NCBI GenBank assembly: GCA_003525885.1 | Contig: DQIG01000219.1 | Span: 23,832 to 35,669, forward strand | Source of the DNA: Stenotrophomonas sp. | Lineage (GTDB): Bacteria > Pseudomonadota > Gammaproteobacteria > Xanthomonadales > Xanthomonadaceae | Direction: 5' to 3' | DNA: 11,838 nt | Part shown: in pieces, positions 1 through 6,400 of the stretch | How the letters are laid out: each line of letters opens with the position of its first letter | Numbering within the stretch: position 1 is the first letter of the stretch | Notes under the pieces: generated by a model | Seen by the model: only the letters and a program-made list of their open reading frames with translations | Told to the model about the DNA's origin: nothing | The model's database searches: none | Position numbers and translations under genes: made by a program

Positions 1-1314
1 CTCCATGCCACGGGTGTCGACGCCGGCCTGCTGGACGCAGGCGCGGGCGATCTCGGTCATGGACATGCCACGGTAGGGGTTGCCATCGGATGCCTGCGCC
101 AAGCCGGCGCGAGCCTGGATGGCATTGGACATGGCCGCGTGGGTCAGATCACGCTGATCGGTGCCGGCGGTGATTGCTGCACCGCCATTCAGCGGCGCAG
201 CGTTGCTGCCCAGCAGTGCGAGGATCTGGCGGCCGACCGCATCGGCAGTGACGGTGGAGTCCACCTGAGCCATCACGCTGTCCACATACTCGCGAACCTG
301 CGGGTTGCCCATGTGGGGCAACGCGATAGCCTGGATCTGCGTGTTTCGCTCGCGCAGCGCACCGAGAGCGGCCTGGACCGGATCACCCGAGTTGGGTGCT
401 GCCGCGGGGGCCGCAGCGGCGACCGGGGTGGCGGGCACGGCGGCGGTAGCGGATGCCGGGCTCTGGCGACCGGCGTTCGCGAGGATGGTGCGGTACTGCT
501 TCTTCATAGTTGGATCCTCGATATGGCCGATCACGGCCGACTGGCTGACCTCGGGGAGCGAGGTAAATACTTGCGGGGAGAGGTTGGCGACGATGTGCCG
601 TCGCAACTGGGCCGACACCGGCGCTCCAGCACCTTCGATCGACTGCAGATAACCGCTGATGGCCACGGCCGATGCCGACGACCACATGGCAGTTGCGCCA
701 GGGTCGACATCGACCACTAGGTCGGCCAACCCGGCGTCAACCGCCTGCGGACCAGAGAACCAGTGGTCCGCATCGTCGGTGAGCAGGCGCTCCATCTCCT
801 CGCGGCGACCGGAACGGGCGGCATAGGCTTCCAACATCGCCGCGGCATGTGCGTCCAATGCCTCGGCGTTCTGGCGGAAAGCGGTAGCGCTGCCTGCAGC
901 GACCGTGCGGGGTGCGTGAACCATCACCAGCGAACTGGCGTAGACGCGCCGCTCATCGCCAGCCTGCAGGATCAGTGAGGCGATGGACGCCGCTTGGCCC
1001 TCAACCGTGATGATCTTGCGCGCGGGGTGAGCCTGCAGTGCGTTGTGAATGGCCATGCCATCGGCTACGACACCGCCAACGCTATTGAGTCGCACGTGGA
1101 TCGTGCTCGCAGTGATCTGGCCGATGCGCTCCACCAGGTCAGCGGCGGAAACGGATTCTTCGAACAGATAGCCACCGATAGCGCCGTAGATCATCACATC
1201 AGCGCTATCGGCCTCCGCCCGAACCTGGTACAGCGCAGGGCCGAGGTCGGCATCCTGCGCCGCGTCGGCGCGGATGGTGTGTTTGATCGCGCTGGCCAAC
1301 AGGCATGCACGCAT
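1..1314 (-). CDS. ClpP-like prohead (head maturation) protease, 3' truncated by window edge; probable protease-scaffold-capsid fusion
   Basis: The reading frame is open from ATG 1314 to the window edge (438 codons, no stop). Residues 40-200 form a ClpP-type serine protease domain. Visible are the NSVGG...DGMAIHNAL strand-helix (about 77-92), the nucleophile Ser110 in GQAASIAS, His133 in MVHAP and Asp183 in DADHWF; their spacing matches the Ser97/His122/Asp171 triad of ClpP. It would cut scaffold and capsid proteins during prohead maturation. After about residue 270 comes a lysine start, an Ala/Pro-rich linker (about 285-315), then helical sequence ending in NPYRGMSMTEIARACVQQAG, which resembles the region opening the capsid part of known protease/major-capsid fusions. 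AGGAG at 1327-1323, 8 nt before the ATG, decides this start over the out-of-frame ATG at 1319. The portal stop is 1 nt upstream. The capsid part is inferred, because it lies off the window. Confidence 0.88.
   Translation of the reverse strand, partial: MRACLLASAIKHTIRADAAQDADLGPALYQVRAEADSADVMIYGAIGGYLFEESVSAADLVERIGQITASTIHVRLNSVGGVVADGMAIHNALQAHPARKIITVEGQAASIASLILQAGDERRVYASSLVMVHAPRTVAAGSATAFRQNAEALDAHAAAMLEAYAARSGRREEMERLLTDDADHWFSGPQAVDAGLADLVVDVDPGATAMWSSASAVAISGYLQSIEGAGAPVSAQLRRHIVANLSPQVFTSLPEVSQSAVIGHIEDPTMKKQYRTILANAGRQSPASATAAVPATPVAAAAPAAAPNSGDPVQAALGALRERNTQIQAIALPHMGNPQVREYVDSVMAQVDSTVTADAVGRQILALLGSNAAPLNGGAAITAGTDQRDLTHAAMSNAIQARAGLAQASDGNPYRGMSMTEIARACVQQAGVDTRGME
505..519 (-). 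promoter_or_regulatory. Internal ribosome binding site and in-frame ATG inside the protease gene (Nu3-like nested start)
   Basis: On the minus strand GAGGA (519-515) stands 7 nt upstream of an in-frame ATG (507-505), codon 270 of the protease gene. The product would begin MKKQYRTILANAG, just after the protease domain and at the start of the Ala/Pro-rich linker. Lambda makes its scaffold Nu3 from an in-frame start inside gene C in the same way. If the gene is a capsid fusion, this start would make extra scaffold or capsid without protease. Inference from position and SD quality only. Confidence 0.5.
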
Positions 1315-1315
1315 G

Positions 1316-2848
1316 TCATTCGCTCCTGGAAAGATCGCGCGTCAGCTGGCCCACAACCTGGGCACGGGCTTCTGCACTCGTGTTGGGCGCCAATGGCGCA
1401 AGGGATTGGGTCTGGTCCTGCCAGTCCTGACGCTGGCGCAGCACCTCAGCCGGGTTGTTGCCGTATTGCAGGGTGTTCTGCTGCGGCGACACCCACCCCC
1501 GGTCTTCGGCTTCGCCGCGGGCATAGGCTTCCTTCAACGGATCGATCCACGGCATCACCGGGCGGACGTAGGTGGACGCGGCCAGGTCGCGAAGCGTCCA
1601 ACCACGCGGCAGGCGCACACGGCCGGACAGCACGCAAGCCTCGACAAAGCGCATGCGCTGCGGGCGCACGCACAGCGCAATGAAGCGCTCGGCCAGCATC
1701 AGGTAGCTACCCCACTTCTCTACCAGCTCCTGACGCTGTGCCGAATAGGTCCCGTTGTAATCAAGCGAGAGGCTGGAGTAGCTGACGCCGATGCCGCCGG
1801 CAGCAGCGCGCAGCTGCTCCTTGCGCCACGTTGCAGCGTTGGGGTTCGGGCGATCCGTTCCCAGACTCTCAATCGACTCGCCCGGCAGCAGATCATCGAA
1901 GATTGCGCCCGGTGCCAGGCGCAGCTCGCGAACGGGCACACCGTCCTGCAAGATGGCCTGGCCGCCGAGGTCGGCGCCGTACTGCTCGCCGCTACCCTTC
2001 TTGATCTGGAACGTCATCGACGCCGCCACCTTGGCCGCGATACGTTCGGACTCTTCATAGTCCTTCACGTCCTCGAAGCGCGACATGGCGCTGGCAAACA
2101 CGCTCAGTCCGCGCACCTGATGCAGGCGTTTCACCAAGGCGATGCAGTGCATGAACTCGGCCGAGACCCGCTTGGTCTCCAGCCGGCTGCCCATCGGGTC
2201 TCCCGGATGGTTTTTGTAGACGTGGAACGCGACGGGTCGCCCCCACGCGTTACGCTCGACGCCCTGCAGAATGTTGCGGGCGGGGTCATTGAAATCCAGA
2301 GGGACTAGGTCGGCCTCCAGCATCTCGAAGCTATACGGCACCGGGGTTGCGTGCTCAAAGTACGGCACAGACCCGATCAGATCCTGGTAGAACGCGTCAC
2401 CATCGCGGAACCAGCTACGCGACAGCAGCTGCTGACACATACCGTAGTCATGCGACCGGGTGGCTTCGGGCGCATCCCACCACGCATCCCAGAGGTCATC
2501 CAGCTGCAGAGCAAGTTCACGGTTGATCGGTTGCCCGGGAAGGCGAGGCGCAGACAGCACATCGATGCCAGACCCGACCGTGTTCTGCACCAGCACGTTC
2601 AATGCGTTATCGGCCAGATCCAGGTCGCGCTCAAGATGGCGGGCCTGATCGCGGAGCTGGCGGGCATCCATACCAGCGATGGTGTTGCCGCTGCCCCAGT
2701 CCCGCGCGAGTTTGCGATTGCGCGATGGCCGAGTGACTTCGTGGGCGCGGGCAAGGACTGGCGCCATCTGTGCACGTGCGATGTGGATGGCACGGTCGGC
2801 GCCGAGCGCTGCGCTCAGGCGTGCCTTGGCGATCTGTGCGGAGGACAT
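1316..2848 (-). CDS. Lambda-family (gpB-type) phage portal protein
   Basis: This 510-aa protein is the usual length for lambda-type portals. It would form the ring at the head vertex through which DNA enters and leaves, and on which terminase docks. Family-like segments are an N-terminal helical stretch with RNRKLARDWGSGN (about 43-55), LVQNTVGSGID (about 86-96), the wing region with FRDGDAFY (147-154), GRPVAFHVYKNHPGD (203-217), RLHQVRGLS (241-249) and VSYSSLSLDYNGTYSAQRQ in the clip/stem half. The frame stays open upstream to 3154, but that extension overlaps gpW and reads as a basic shadow. ATG 2848 gives MSSAQIAKARL and overlaps the gpW stop as TGATG. The stop lies 1 nt before the protease start. 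No missing segment was seen. Confidence 0.95.
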   Translation of the reverse strand: MSSAQIAKARLSAALGADRAIHIARAQMAPVLARAHEVTRPSRNRKLARDWGSGNTIAGMDARQLRDQARHLERDLDLADNALNVLVQNTVGSGIDVLSAPRLPGQPINRELALQLDDLWDAWWDAPEATRSHDYGMCQQLLSRSWFRDGDAFYQDLIGSVPYFEHATPVPYSFEMLEADLVPLDFNDPARNILQGVERNAWGRPVAFHVYKNHPGDPMGSRLETKRVSAEFMHCIALVKRLHQVRGLSVFASAMSRFEDVKDYEESERIAAKVAASMTFQIKKGSGEQYGADLGGQAILQDGVPVRELRLAPGAIFDDLLPGESIESLGTDRPNPNAATWRKEQLRAAAGGIGVSYSSLSLDYNGTYSAQRQELVEKWGSYLMLAERFIALCVRPQRMRFVEACVLSGRVRLPRGWTLRDLAASTYVRPVMPWIDPLKEAYARGEAEDRGWVSPQQNTLQYGNNPAEVLRQRQDWQDQTQSLAPLAPNTSAEARAQVVGQLTRDLSRSE

Positions 2849-3066
2849 CAGGTCACCCCGCCAAAATCGGCGTTGGCCCAGCGTGCGCGACGCCCGGCGC
2901 CTGCCTCGGCCCGCAGCACTGCGCTTTGCCATTCCTTCCGACCGCTGCGGATCTCGGCGAGATCTGCGCGCGAAAGCTGGCGATCCCCGAAGCGAACGGT
3001 CTGCCCCGAAAGGACGGCGACCTCCGCGTCGATGTAGAAATCCAGCATTTCCTGAGCAGTCTTCAT
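2848..3066 (-). CDS. gpW-like head-tail joining protein
   Basis: This 72-aa protein has the size and helix-beta-helix pattern of the gpW family: helix 1 TAQEMLDFYIDAEVAVLSG (about 3-21), short beta hairpin QTVRFGDRQLS (about 22-32), helix 2 RADLAEIRSGRKEWQSAVLRAE (about 33-54), basic tail. gpW-type proteins bind below the portal after packaging, keep DNA in the head and make the tail-docking site. Position directly before the portal gene matches lambda order. ATG 3066 is chosen because the only upstream option, TTG 3105, adds 13 residues unlike the family and lies within a dyad. ATG 3066 has no clear Shine-Dalgarno sequence, which is odd here. Confidence 0.85.
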   Translation of the reverse strand: MKTAQEMLDFYIDAEVAVLSGQTVRFGDRQLSRADLAEIRSGRKEWQSAVLRAEAGAGRRARWANADFGGVT

Positions 3067-3087
3067 GACTACATAGGCTAGGGGCAA

Positions 3088-3122
3088 CACTGTCCACGAC
3101 TTCAATAAAACCGTGGACAGTG
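3088..3122. repeat. 11-bp perfect inverted repeat with 13-nt loop, upstream of gpW
   Basis: CACTGTCCACG (3088-3098) is followed after 13 nt by its exact complement CGTGGACAGTG (3112-3122). The loop is AT-rich and no T-run follows on either strand, so this is not a standard intrinsic terminator. It lies in the 92-bp gap between the Mor-like gene and gpW, the longest gap in the packaging and head genes. It could be an operator, an RNA processing or stability hairpin, or a translation control element for gpW, which lacks a clear ribosome binding site. Confidence 0.8.
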
Positions 3123-3158
3123 GCTTCCCTAAGTCGCTGATCTATAAGGATCAAAAAA

Positions 3159-3491
3159 CTAATTTGTCTCCACTTTCATTGAAACCGTGGACAAGGCCTG
3201 TTTTCCGCGTCTTGGAAGGCCTCCGGGGAACAGCTCATGCAGCTTTGATCTGGACACATCGAAGTCGCGCATCACCTGTTTCACGGGAATCCCGGCCTCC
3301 AGTGCGCGCTGGATGTCTGGTTTCGGATACGACCGAACTGCGGCAGGAAAATAGGGTTGCTCGCCAGCAAAGCACTGCATCACCGATTCAACGAATGGCA
3401 GCGCCATGCGTTCGCTGATGCCGATGTCGGCCCGCATCGCAGCCAAGATCCTCTCTCGCAGCTCTTCTGCTGACTCCGTACGCTTCGCCAT
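3159..3491 (-). CDS. Mor-like (Mor/C family) transcriptional regulator, putative
   Basis: A 110-aa protein (MAKRTESAEELRERI...). Its middle section, GISERMALPFVESVMQCFAGEQPYFPAAV (described here in parts: helix about 28-43, then FAGEQPYFP about 44-52), resembles the Mor/C pattern of a helix followed by a GGQxxYIP-type beta segment. The C-terminal half holds a helix-turn-helix candidate, GIPVKQVMRDFDVSRSKLHEL, which fits the Mor DNA-binding helices. Mor and C activate Mu middle and late promoters as dimers. Start ATG 3491 overlaps the terminase stop as TGATG; GGTGG upstream is a weak ribosome site. The upstream in-frame ATG 3503 is less favoured. Place between terL and gpW suggests control of head genes. 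Family call is by pattern memory; a resolvase-like HTH protein is the alternative. Confidence 0.65.
   Translation of the reverse strand: MAKRTESAEELRERILAAMRADIGISERMALPFVESVMQCFAGEQPYFPAAVRSYPKPDIQRALEAGIPVKQVMRDFDVSRSKLHELFPGGLPRRGKQALSTVSMKVETN
3165..3193. repeat. Diverged second copy of the 3091-3119 dyad sequence
   Basis: This 29-bp stretch shares its right half almost exactly with 3091-3119 (AAACCGTGGACA in one, AAACCGTGGACA after one change in the other) and its left end TGTC. Its left arm has one extra base, so its dyad is imperfect (TGTCtCCAC...GTGGACA). It encodes the last residues of the Mor-like protein, while the 3091 copy is intergenic and would read as a similar peptide (LSTV-type). 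This suggests an ancient local duplication of the gene end, or two binding sites 74 bp apart. Confidence 0.6.
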
Positions 3492-5407
3492 CAGAGCGCC
3501 CACCCATCGCGGGCCAGCCCGCTGCTGCGCGGCTTGACCTGAGGAGTTCCACGCGAAACATTTGTCACCTGCGCAGGAGCTGGCACGGCTTCTGTTTCAC
3601 GGGAACCCGTGCTGTTGACCGTGAGCAACAGGCGGGCCTCCAGAACATCCCAGTCGGCACGGGTGTAGCGATGAAGTCGCACCTCAGGATGATGCGTCGC
3701 TGCATAGGCGTAAACCCAGGTGTCGAGCGGTTCATTGCGCGTTACTCGCTTCTCAAACCGGTTCTTGACCGGGTTGTAGACCTCCGATACCAAGCCGGGG
3801 AAGTACTCATCCGGGAGCTGATCACTGAAATGCACCAGGCGTGTCTCGACTGCGCGCTCGGCATCGGCCGAAAGACGGCTATAGAGATAGTGCTTCGCTG
3901 CCACCGTGCCGACATGGTGAATGGTAATGCCCCGCTTATCCGTCCGCCCGTTCCACGTTACATCGGCAAGCTTGCCCTTCGACAGGACCGGCGCATTGTT
4001 GGGCACTGCGCCAAAGATGCACATTGGACGGGTGATTCGACGCTGCCGTACGTAGTTCTTCACAGCCTCTGTGCGGTGACCACCGGCATCAATGGCCACC
4101 GCCAACGGACGCAATAGCGCGCCGTCTTCCCGCTCGATGGCGCGATTGAGCAGATCCGTCAGTGAGACCCAAACAGCCTCTTCTGCTGGGTCGCCCTGCA
4201 GTTCCACGTAGTCCAACGTCCACGCTGCCATTCCCCGGCCCCATCCGATCGTGTGCACGGCCAAGCGGCCGTCTTGCGTATCCACGCCAACAGTGACGGC
4301 TAGCACGCCACATGGTGCCAAGCGCAGCAGGTAGGGTTCGGCTCGATCCTTGATGACGTTGTGCTTTACAGCCCGCATCGACGGGTCTTCCCACGTCTCG
4401 GCCAAGCGATCGTTGACGAAGGTCTTGAGCGAGGCAGGGTCGCCCTGTGCTTCCAACCATTCCTTCGCCAGATCCAGCCAGCGCGGGCCCAGCCCGAACT
4501 GGTAGTAAAGGCAGTTGATGGTGTAGCCGCGAATGGGGGAATCCGGGTTCGCCGCCACCCAGCGCCCCTTCGCAATCATCTCTGTCTTGAAATGCTCTTC
4601 GATCGCAACTCCGCACTCGCAACAGGCGTACCACGCCCGGCTCTTGTCGGGCGACCACACCAGGCCGCTCCACTGCAGCGCCTGGTAGTGGCCACAATGA
4701 GGGCAAGGCACATGGAACCGGCGCTGGTCGCTCTTCTCATACAGCTTCGCGATGCGGCTCAAACCCGCGATGCCCGGCGTACTGATGTACTGCCGCTTAT
4801 AGGTTGTCGGGAACGAGGACGTGCGGCCATCGAGCATCTTCACCGGGTCGTCGCCGGTGGACAGCTGCTGCGGCGCCTCATCGATCTCATCCACCTGCAG
4901 GTACTTCACGGTCGAAGACTTCAAACGCTGTGGACTGCCCATATGCTCCACAAAGAGCTGGCCACCAGCGAAGTCCTTGAAGGTGCGCTGGTTGGCACTG
5001 TCGCGGCTGGCGGTGCTGGTCAGCGCCTTCTTCACCGCTGCGCAGACCTCGATCATCGGGTTGAGCTTCTGGGCAATCCACTTGTTCATGGACACTTCGC
5101 CAGGCAGCGCATACATCATCGGCCCGGGCGCATAGTCCATCCAGTAGGCCATGGCGTTCGTCGCCAGCTGACTCTTGCCGAACTGGATGGGGAACATGCA
5201 GACCTGGTCATGCACCGGGCTTCGAGCAGACATGTTGTCCATGGGCTCGCGCAGCGGCGGATTGCGGTCGGTCACCCATCGCCCGGGTTTGCTGCCGCTC
5301 TTGCTGGAGAGCCGCATGTGCTCATCGCACCATTGCGAGACACTCAGCGGTCGCCGGGGTTGTAGCGAGCGCGCCAGAACCGATGCCATTCCCTGCGCCG
5401 CCATCAT
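3491..5407 (-). CDS. Terminase large subunit, GpA family (packaging ATPase/nuclease)
   Basis: A 638-aa protein, close to lambda gpA (641 aa). It would cut concatemeric DNA and pump it into the prohead. The N-terminal ATPase has a deviant Walker A at FPIQFGKSQ (about 74-80) and Walker B YLQVDEIDEAP (about 170-180). A zinc-ribbon candidate follows with two Cys pairs, CPHC (about 236-239) and CCEC (about 263-266). The C-terminal nuclease region shows the acidic TVGVDTQDGRL (about 373-383) and AIDAGGHRTEAV (about 439-450), both typical of this family. ATG 5407 overlaps the terS stop as TGATG, with GAGGG upstream; GTG 5410 in the same frame would add one residue. Translation is probably coupled to terS. 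Confidence 0.96.
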   Translation of the reverse strand: MMAAQGMASVLARSLQPRRPLSVSQWCDEHMRLSSKSGSKPGRWVTDRNPPLREPMDNMSARSPVHDQVCMFPIQFGKSQLATNAMAYWMDYAPGPMMYALPGEVSMNKWIAQKLNPMIEVCAAVKKALTSTASRDSANQRTFKDFAGGQLFVEHMGSPQRLKSSTVKYLQVDEIDEAPQQLSTGDDPVKMLDGRTSSFPTTYKRQYISTPGIAGLSRIAKLYEKSDQRRFHVPCPHCGHYQALQWSGLVWSPDKSRAWYACCECGVAIEEHFKTEMIAKGRWVAANPDSPIRGYTINCLYYQFGLGPRWLDLAKEWLEAQGDPASLKTFVNDRLAETWEDPSMRAVKHNVIKDRAEPYLLRLAPCGVLAVTVGVDTQDGRLAVHTIGWGRGMAAWTLDYVELQGDPAEEAVWVSLTDLLNRAIEREDGALLRPLAVAIDAGGHRTEAVKNYVRQRRITRPMCIFGAVPNNAPVLSKGKLADVTWNGRTDKRGITIHHVGTVAAKHYLYSRLSADAERAVETRLVHFSDQLPDEYFPGLVSEVYNPVKNRFEKRVTRNEPLDTWVYAYAATHHPEVRLHRYTRADWDVLEARLLLTVNSTGSRETEAVPAPAQVTNVSRGTPQVKPRSSGLARDGWAL

Positions 5408-6057
5408 CACGGTGCACCCTCAGCGGCCTTGGCAGCCAAGGTTCGGAAGCCCTGGCTCAGCTCCTCCAGCGCGTGGCTCACCTCATCCCACACCAGACGC
5501 CGGCACTCCGCCTCATCCGCCGTTGCTGCCAGCTGCGGGGCCATGACATCGGCGAGACGCTCCATGGCTCCCCGAAAGGTCGTTGCATGTTCGGCCAGGA
5601 ACGCCTCCACATCCGCGCGAGGTAGCAGCAGGCCGAGCTCTTTCTGCAACGCGATGTGCGCCATGTGAGCGTCGGTCTCGGCCTTGTCTGCCAGCGCCTT
5701 GGCTTTGCGCGCCGAATCAGGCGTCAACGGTCGACCGGTGCGGCCGAGCCGCGGCGCGTCTTCGTCCTCATCGTCACTGTCGGCGTCCGTGTCGTCGTCT
5801 GCCTCCTGATCGACGCCGGCAACGCCCTCCCCCGCAAGCGCAGAGCCACGTGCCTCTGCGTGTCGCTGAGCGACGCCAGCGTAAGCGGGATCGGCGGTTT
5901 GAGCGTAGAGCGCCAGGGAGGCGGCTTTCAGGAATCCCTTTCCACCTTCACCAACGACCACCCGCCCCTTCTTCCTCAGTTCAACCACGTAGGATGGCCT
6001 GCAGCCAATCACCTCAGCCAGCTCTTTTCCCGTGATCGTCACGTCCGTCTCAGTCAT
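5407..6057 (-). CDS. Terminase small subunit, Nu1-like
   Basis: A 216-aa protein. Residues 8-50 (ITGKELAEVIGCRPSYVVELRK, then a KGFLKAASLALYA helix) form the winged helix-turn-helix seen at the N terminus of Nu1-type small terminases, which bind repeats near the cos site. A highly acidic linker (about 85-100, DDDTDADSDDEDED) follows, then a long helical region with a Lys/Ala-rich segment and a C-terminal part ending in FRTLAAKAAEGAP, likely used for oligomerisation and contact with the large subunit. The start has GGAG and AGGGGG just upstream. It overlaps the preceding small frame by 8 bp and the large subunit by a TGATG junction. DNA just upstream carries the repeat cluster that this protein may recognise. 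Confidence 0.88.
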   Translation of the reverse strand: MTETDVTITGKELAEVIGCRPSYVVELRKKGRVVVGEGGKGFLKAASLALYAQTADPAYAGVAQRHAEARGSALAGEGVAGVDQEADDDTDADSDDEDEDAPRLGRTGRPLTPDSARKAKALADKAETDAHMAHIALQKELGLLLPRADVEAFLAEHATTFRGAMERLADVMAPQLAATADEAECRRLVWDEVSHALEELSQGFRTLAAKAAEGAP

Positions 6058-6400
6058 TGCTACCCCCTACTCCATTTCCTTTGAAGACCGTTGAAGCGAT
6101 GAATTTCGCGCGCGCGAGCGTGTGCGGGACGTGCGGCGGGCTGTGCGGGCGTCGAAATTCGTGTATCGATTGCGGCAGTAAGCCTGTGCGGCGTGTGCGG
6201 GATGTGCGGGCACCCTTACGTGCGCGCGGCATCGAAGAAGCGGTATCAATCCAAAATCCACACACGCACGCGCCCGCCCATGTAGGCCAATGACCGCACA
6301 TCCCGCACAGGCCTTGTGCGCCAACGGTTTGGCGCACATTCCGATCCCGCACAGGTGCCCGCACATCCCGCACACCCAGCACATCCGAGGCCAGCGTCAT
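6050..6400 (-). CDS. Hypothetical protein encoded across the TGTGCGG repeat region (doubtful)
   Basis: A 116-codon frame starts at an ATG that overlaps the primase stop as TGATG and ends 8 bp inside terS, so the junctions look like those of the true genes around it. The product begins MTLASDVLGVRDVRAPVRDR; the VRD tripeptide repeats come from the 9-bp DNA repeat. The rest is Arg/Pro/Cys-rich (CGMCGH, CVCGFW) with no recognised domain. Two other frames are also open here and equally odd, as expected from repetitive GC-rich DNA. It may be a real coupled gene, or a frame kept open so ribosomes can pass from primase to terS over a cis-acting site. Confidence 0.4.
   Translation of the reverse strand: MTLASDVLGVRDVRAPVRDRNVRQTVGAQGLCGMCGHWPTWAGACVCGFWIDTASSMPRARKGARTSRTRRTGLLPQSIHEFRRPHSPPHVPHTLARAKFIASTVFKGNGVGGSND
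6101..6160. repeat. Left repeat block bounded by an 8-bp inverted repeat
   Basis: GAATTTCG (6101-6108) and its complement CGAAATTC (6153-6160) bracket a GC alternating run (GCGCGCGCG), two TGTGCGGG copies (6121, 6142) and one shorter GTGCGG (6131). In RNA or single-stranded DNA these arms could close a loop that exposes the repeats. This block lies 44 bp upstream of the terS start. Confidence 0.6.
6121..6374. repeat. Iteron-like cluster: five TGTGCGG repeats facing five inverted copies
   Basis: TGTGCGG occurs on the + strand at 6121, 6142, 6185, 6194 and 6203, and its complement CCGCACA at 6294, 6303, 6347, 6359 and 6368 (most copies extend to TGTGCGGG/CCCGCACA). The last two left copies and two right copies are spaced 9 bp. 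Orientation switches once, around an 83-bp centre. A 22-bp perfect inverted repeat joins 6193-6214 with 6354-6375. Location between the replication gene and terS suggests either TerS binding repeats of a cos/pac site or an origin with iterons. Not CRISPR: copies are too short and close. Confidence 0.85.
6315..6338. repeat. Hairpin: 10-bp perfect stem with CGGT loop inside the repeat cluster
   Basis: TGTGCGCCAA (6315-6324) and TTGGCGCACA (6329-6338) form a perfect stem around the 4-nt loop CGGT. It lies between the CCGCACA copies at 6303 and 6347, inside the region closed by the 22-bp inverted repeat. There is no T-run next to it, so it does not look like a terminator. Near-dyad symmetry is typical of cos nicking sites and of primase or initiator targets; which one cannot be told from sequence. 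Confidence 0.75.

Noticed and set aside
3067..3105. TTG start at 3105 for gpW
   Set aside because: Adds 13 residues not typical of the family, uses a rare start codon and lies within the dyad sequence; ATG 3066 gives the usual gpW size.
2849..3154. N-terminal extension of the portal frame up to 3154
   Set aside because: It overlaps gpW and the intergenic dyad, is Arg-rich and unlike portal N termini; ATG 2848 fits the TGATG junction and family length.
4361..5365. Long plus-strand frames opposite terminase, portal and primase (for example 4361-5365, 1274-2308, 6940-8001)
   Set aside because: They are antisense shadows of well-supported genes in GC-rich DNA, with no recognisable domains and Arg/His-rich composition.
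6121..6374. Short repeated TGTGCGG units resembling a CRISPR array
   Set aside because: Units are 7-9 bp, irregularly spaced, occur in both orientations and have no uniform spacers or cas genes nearby.
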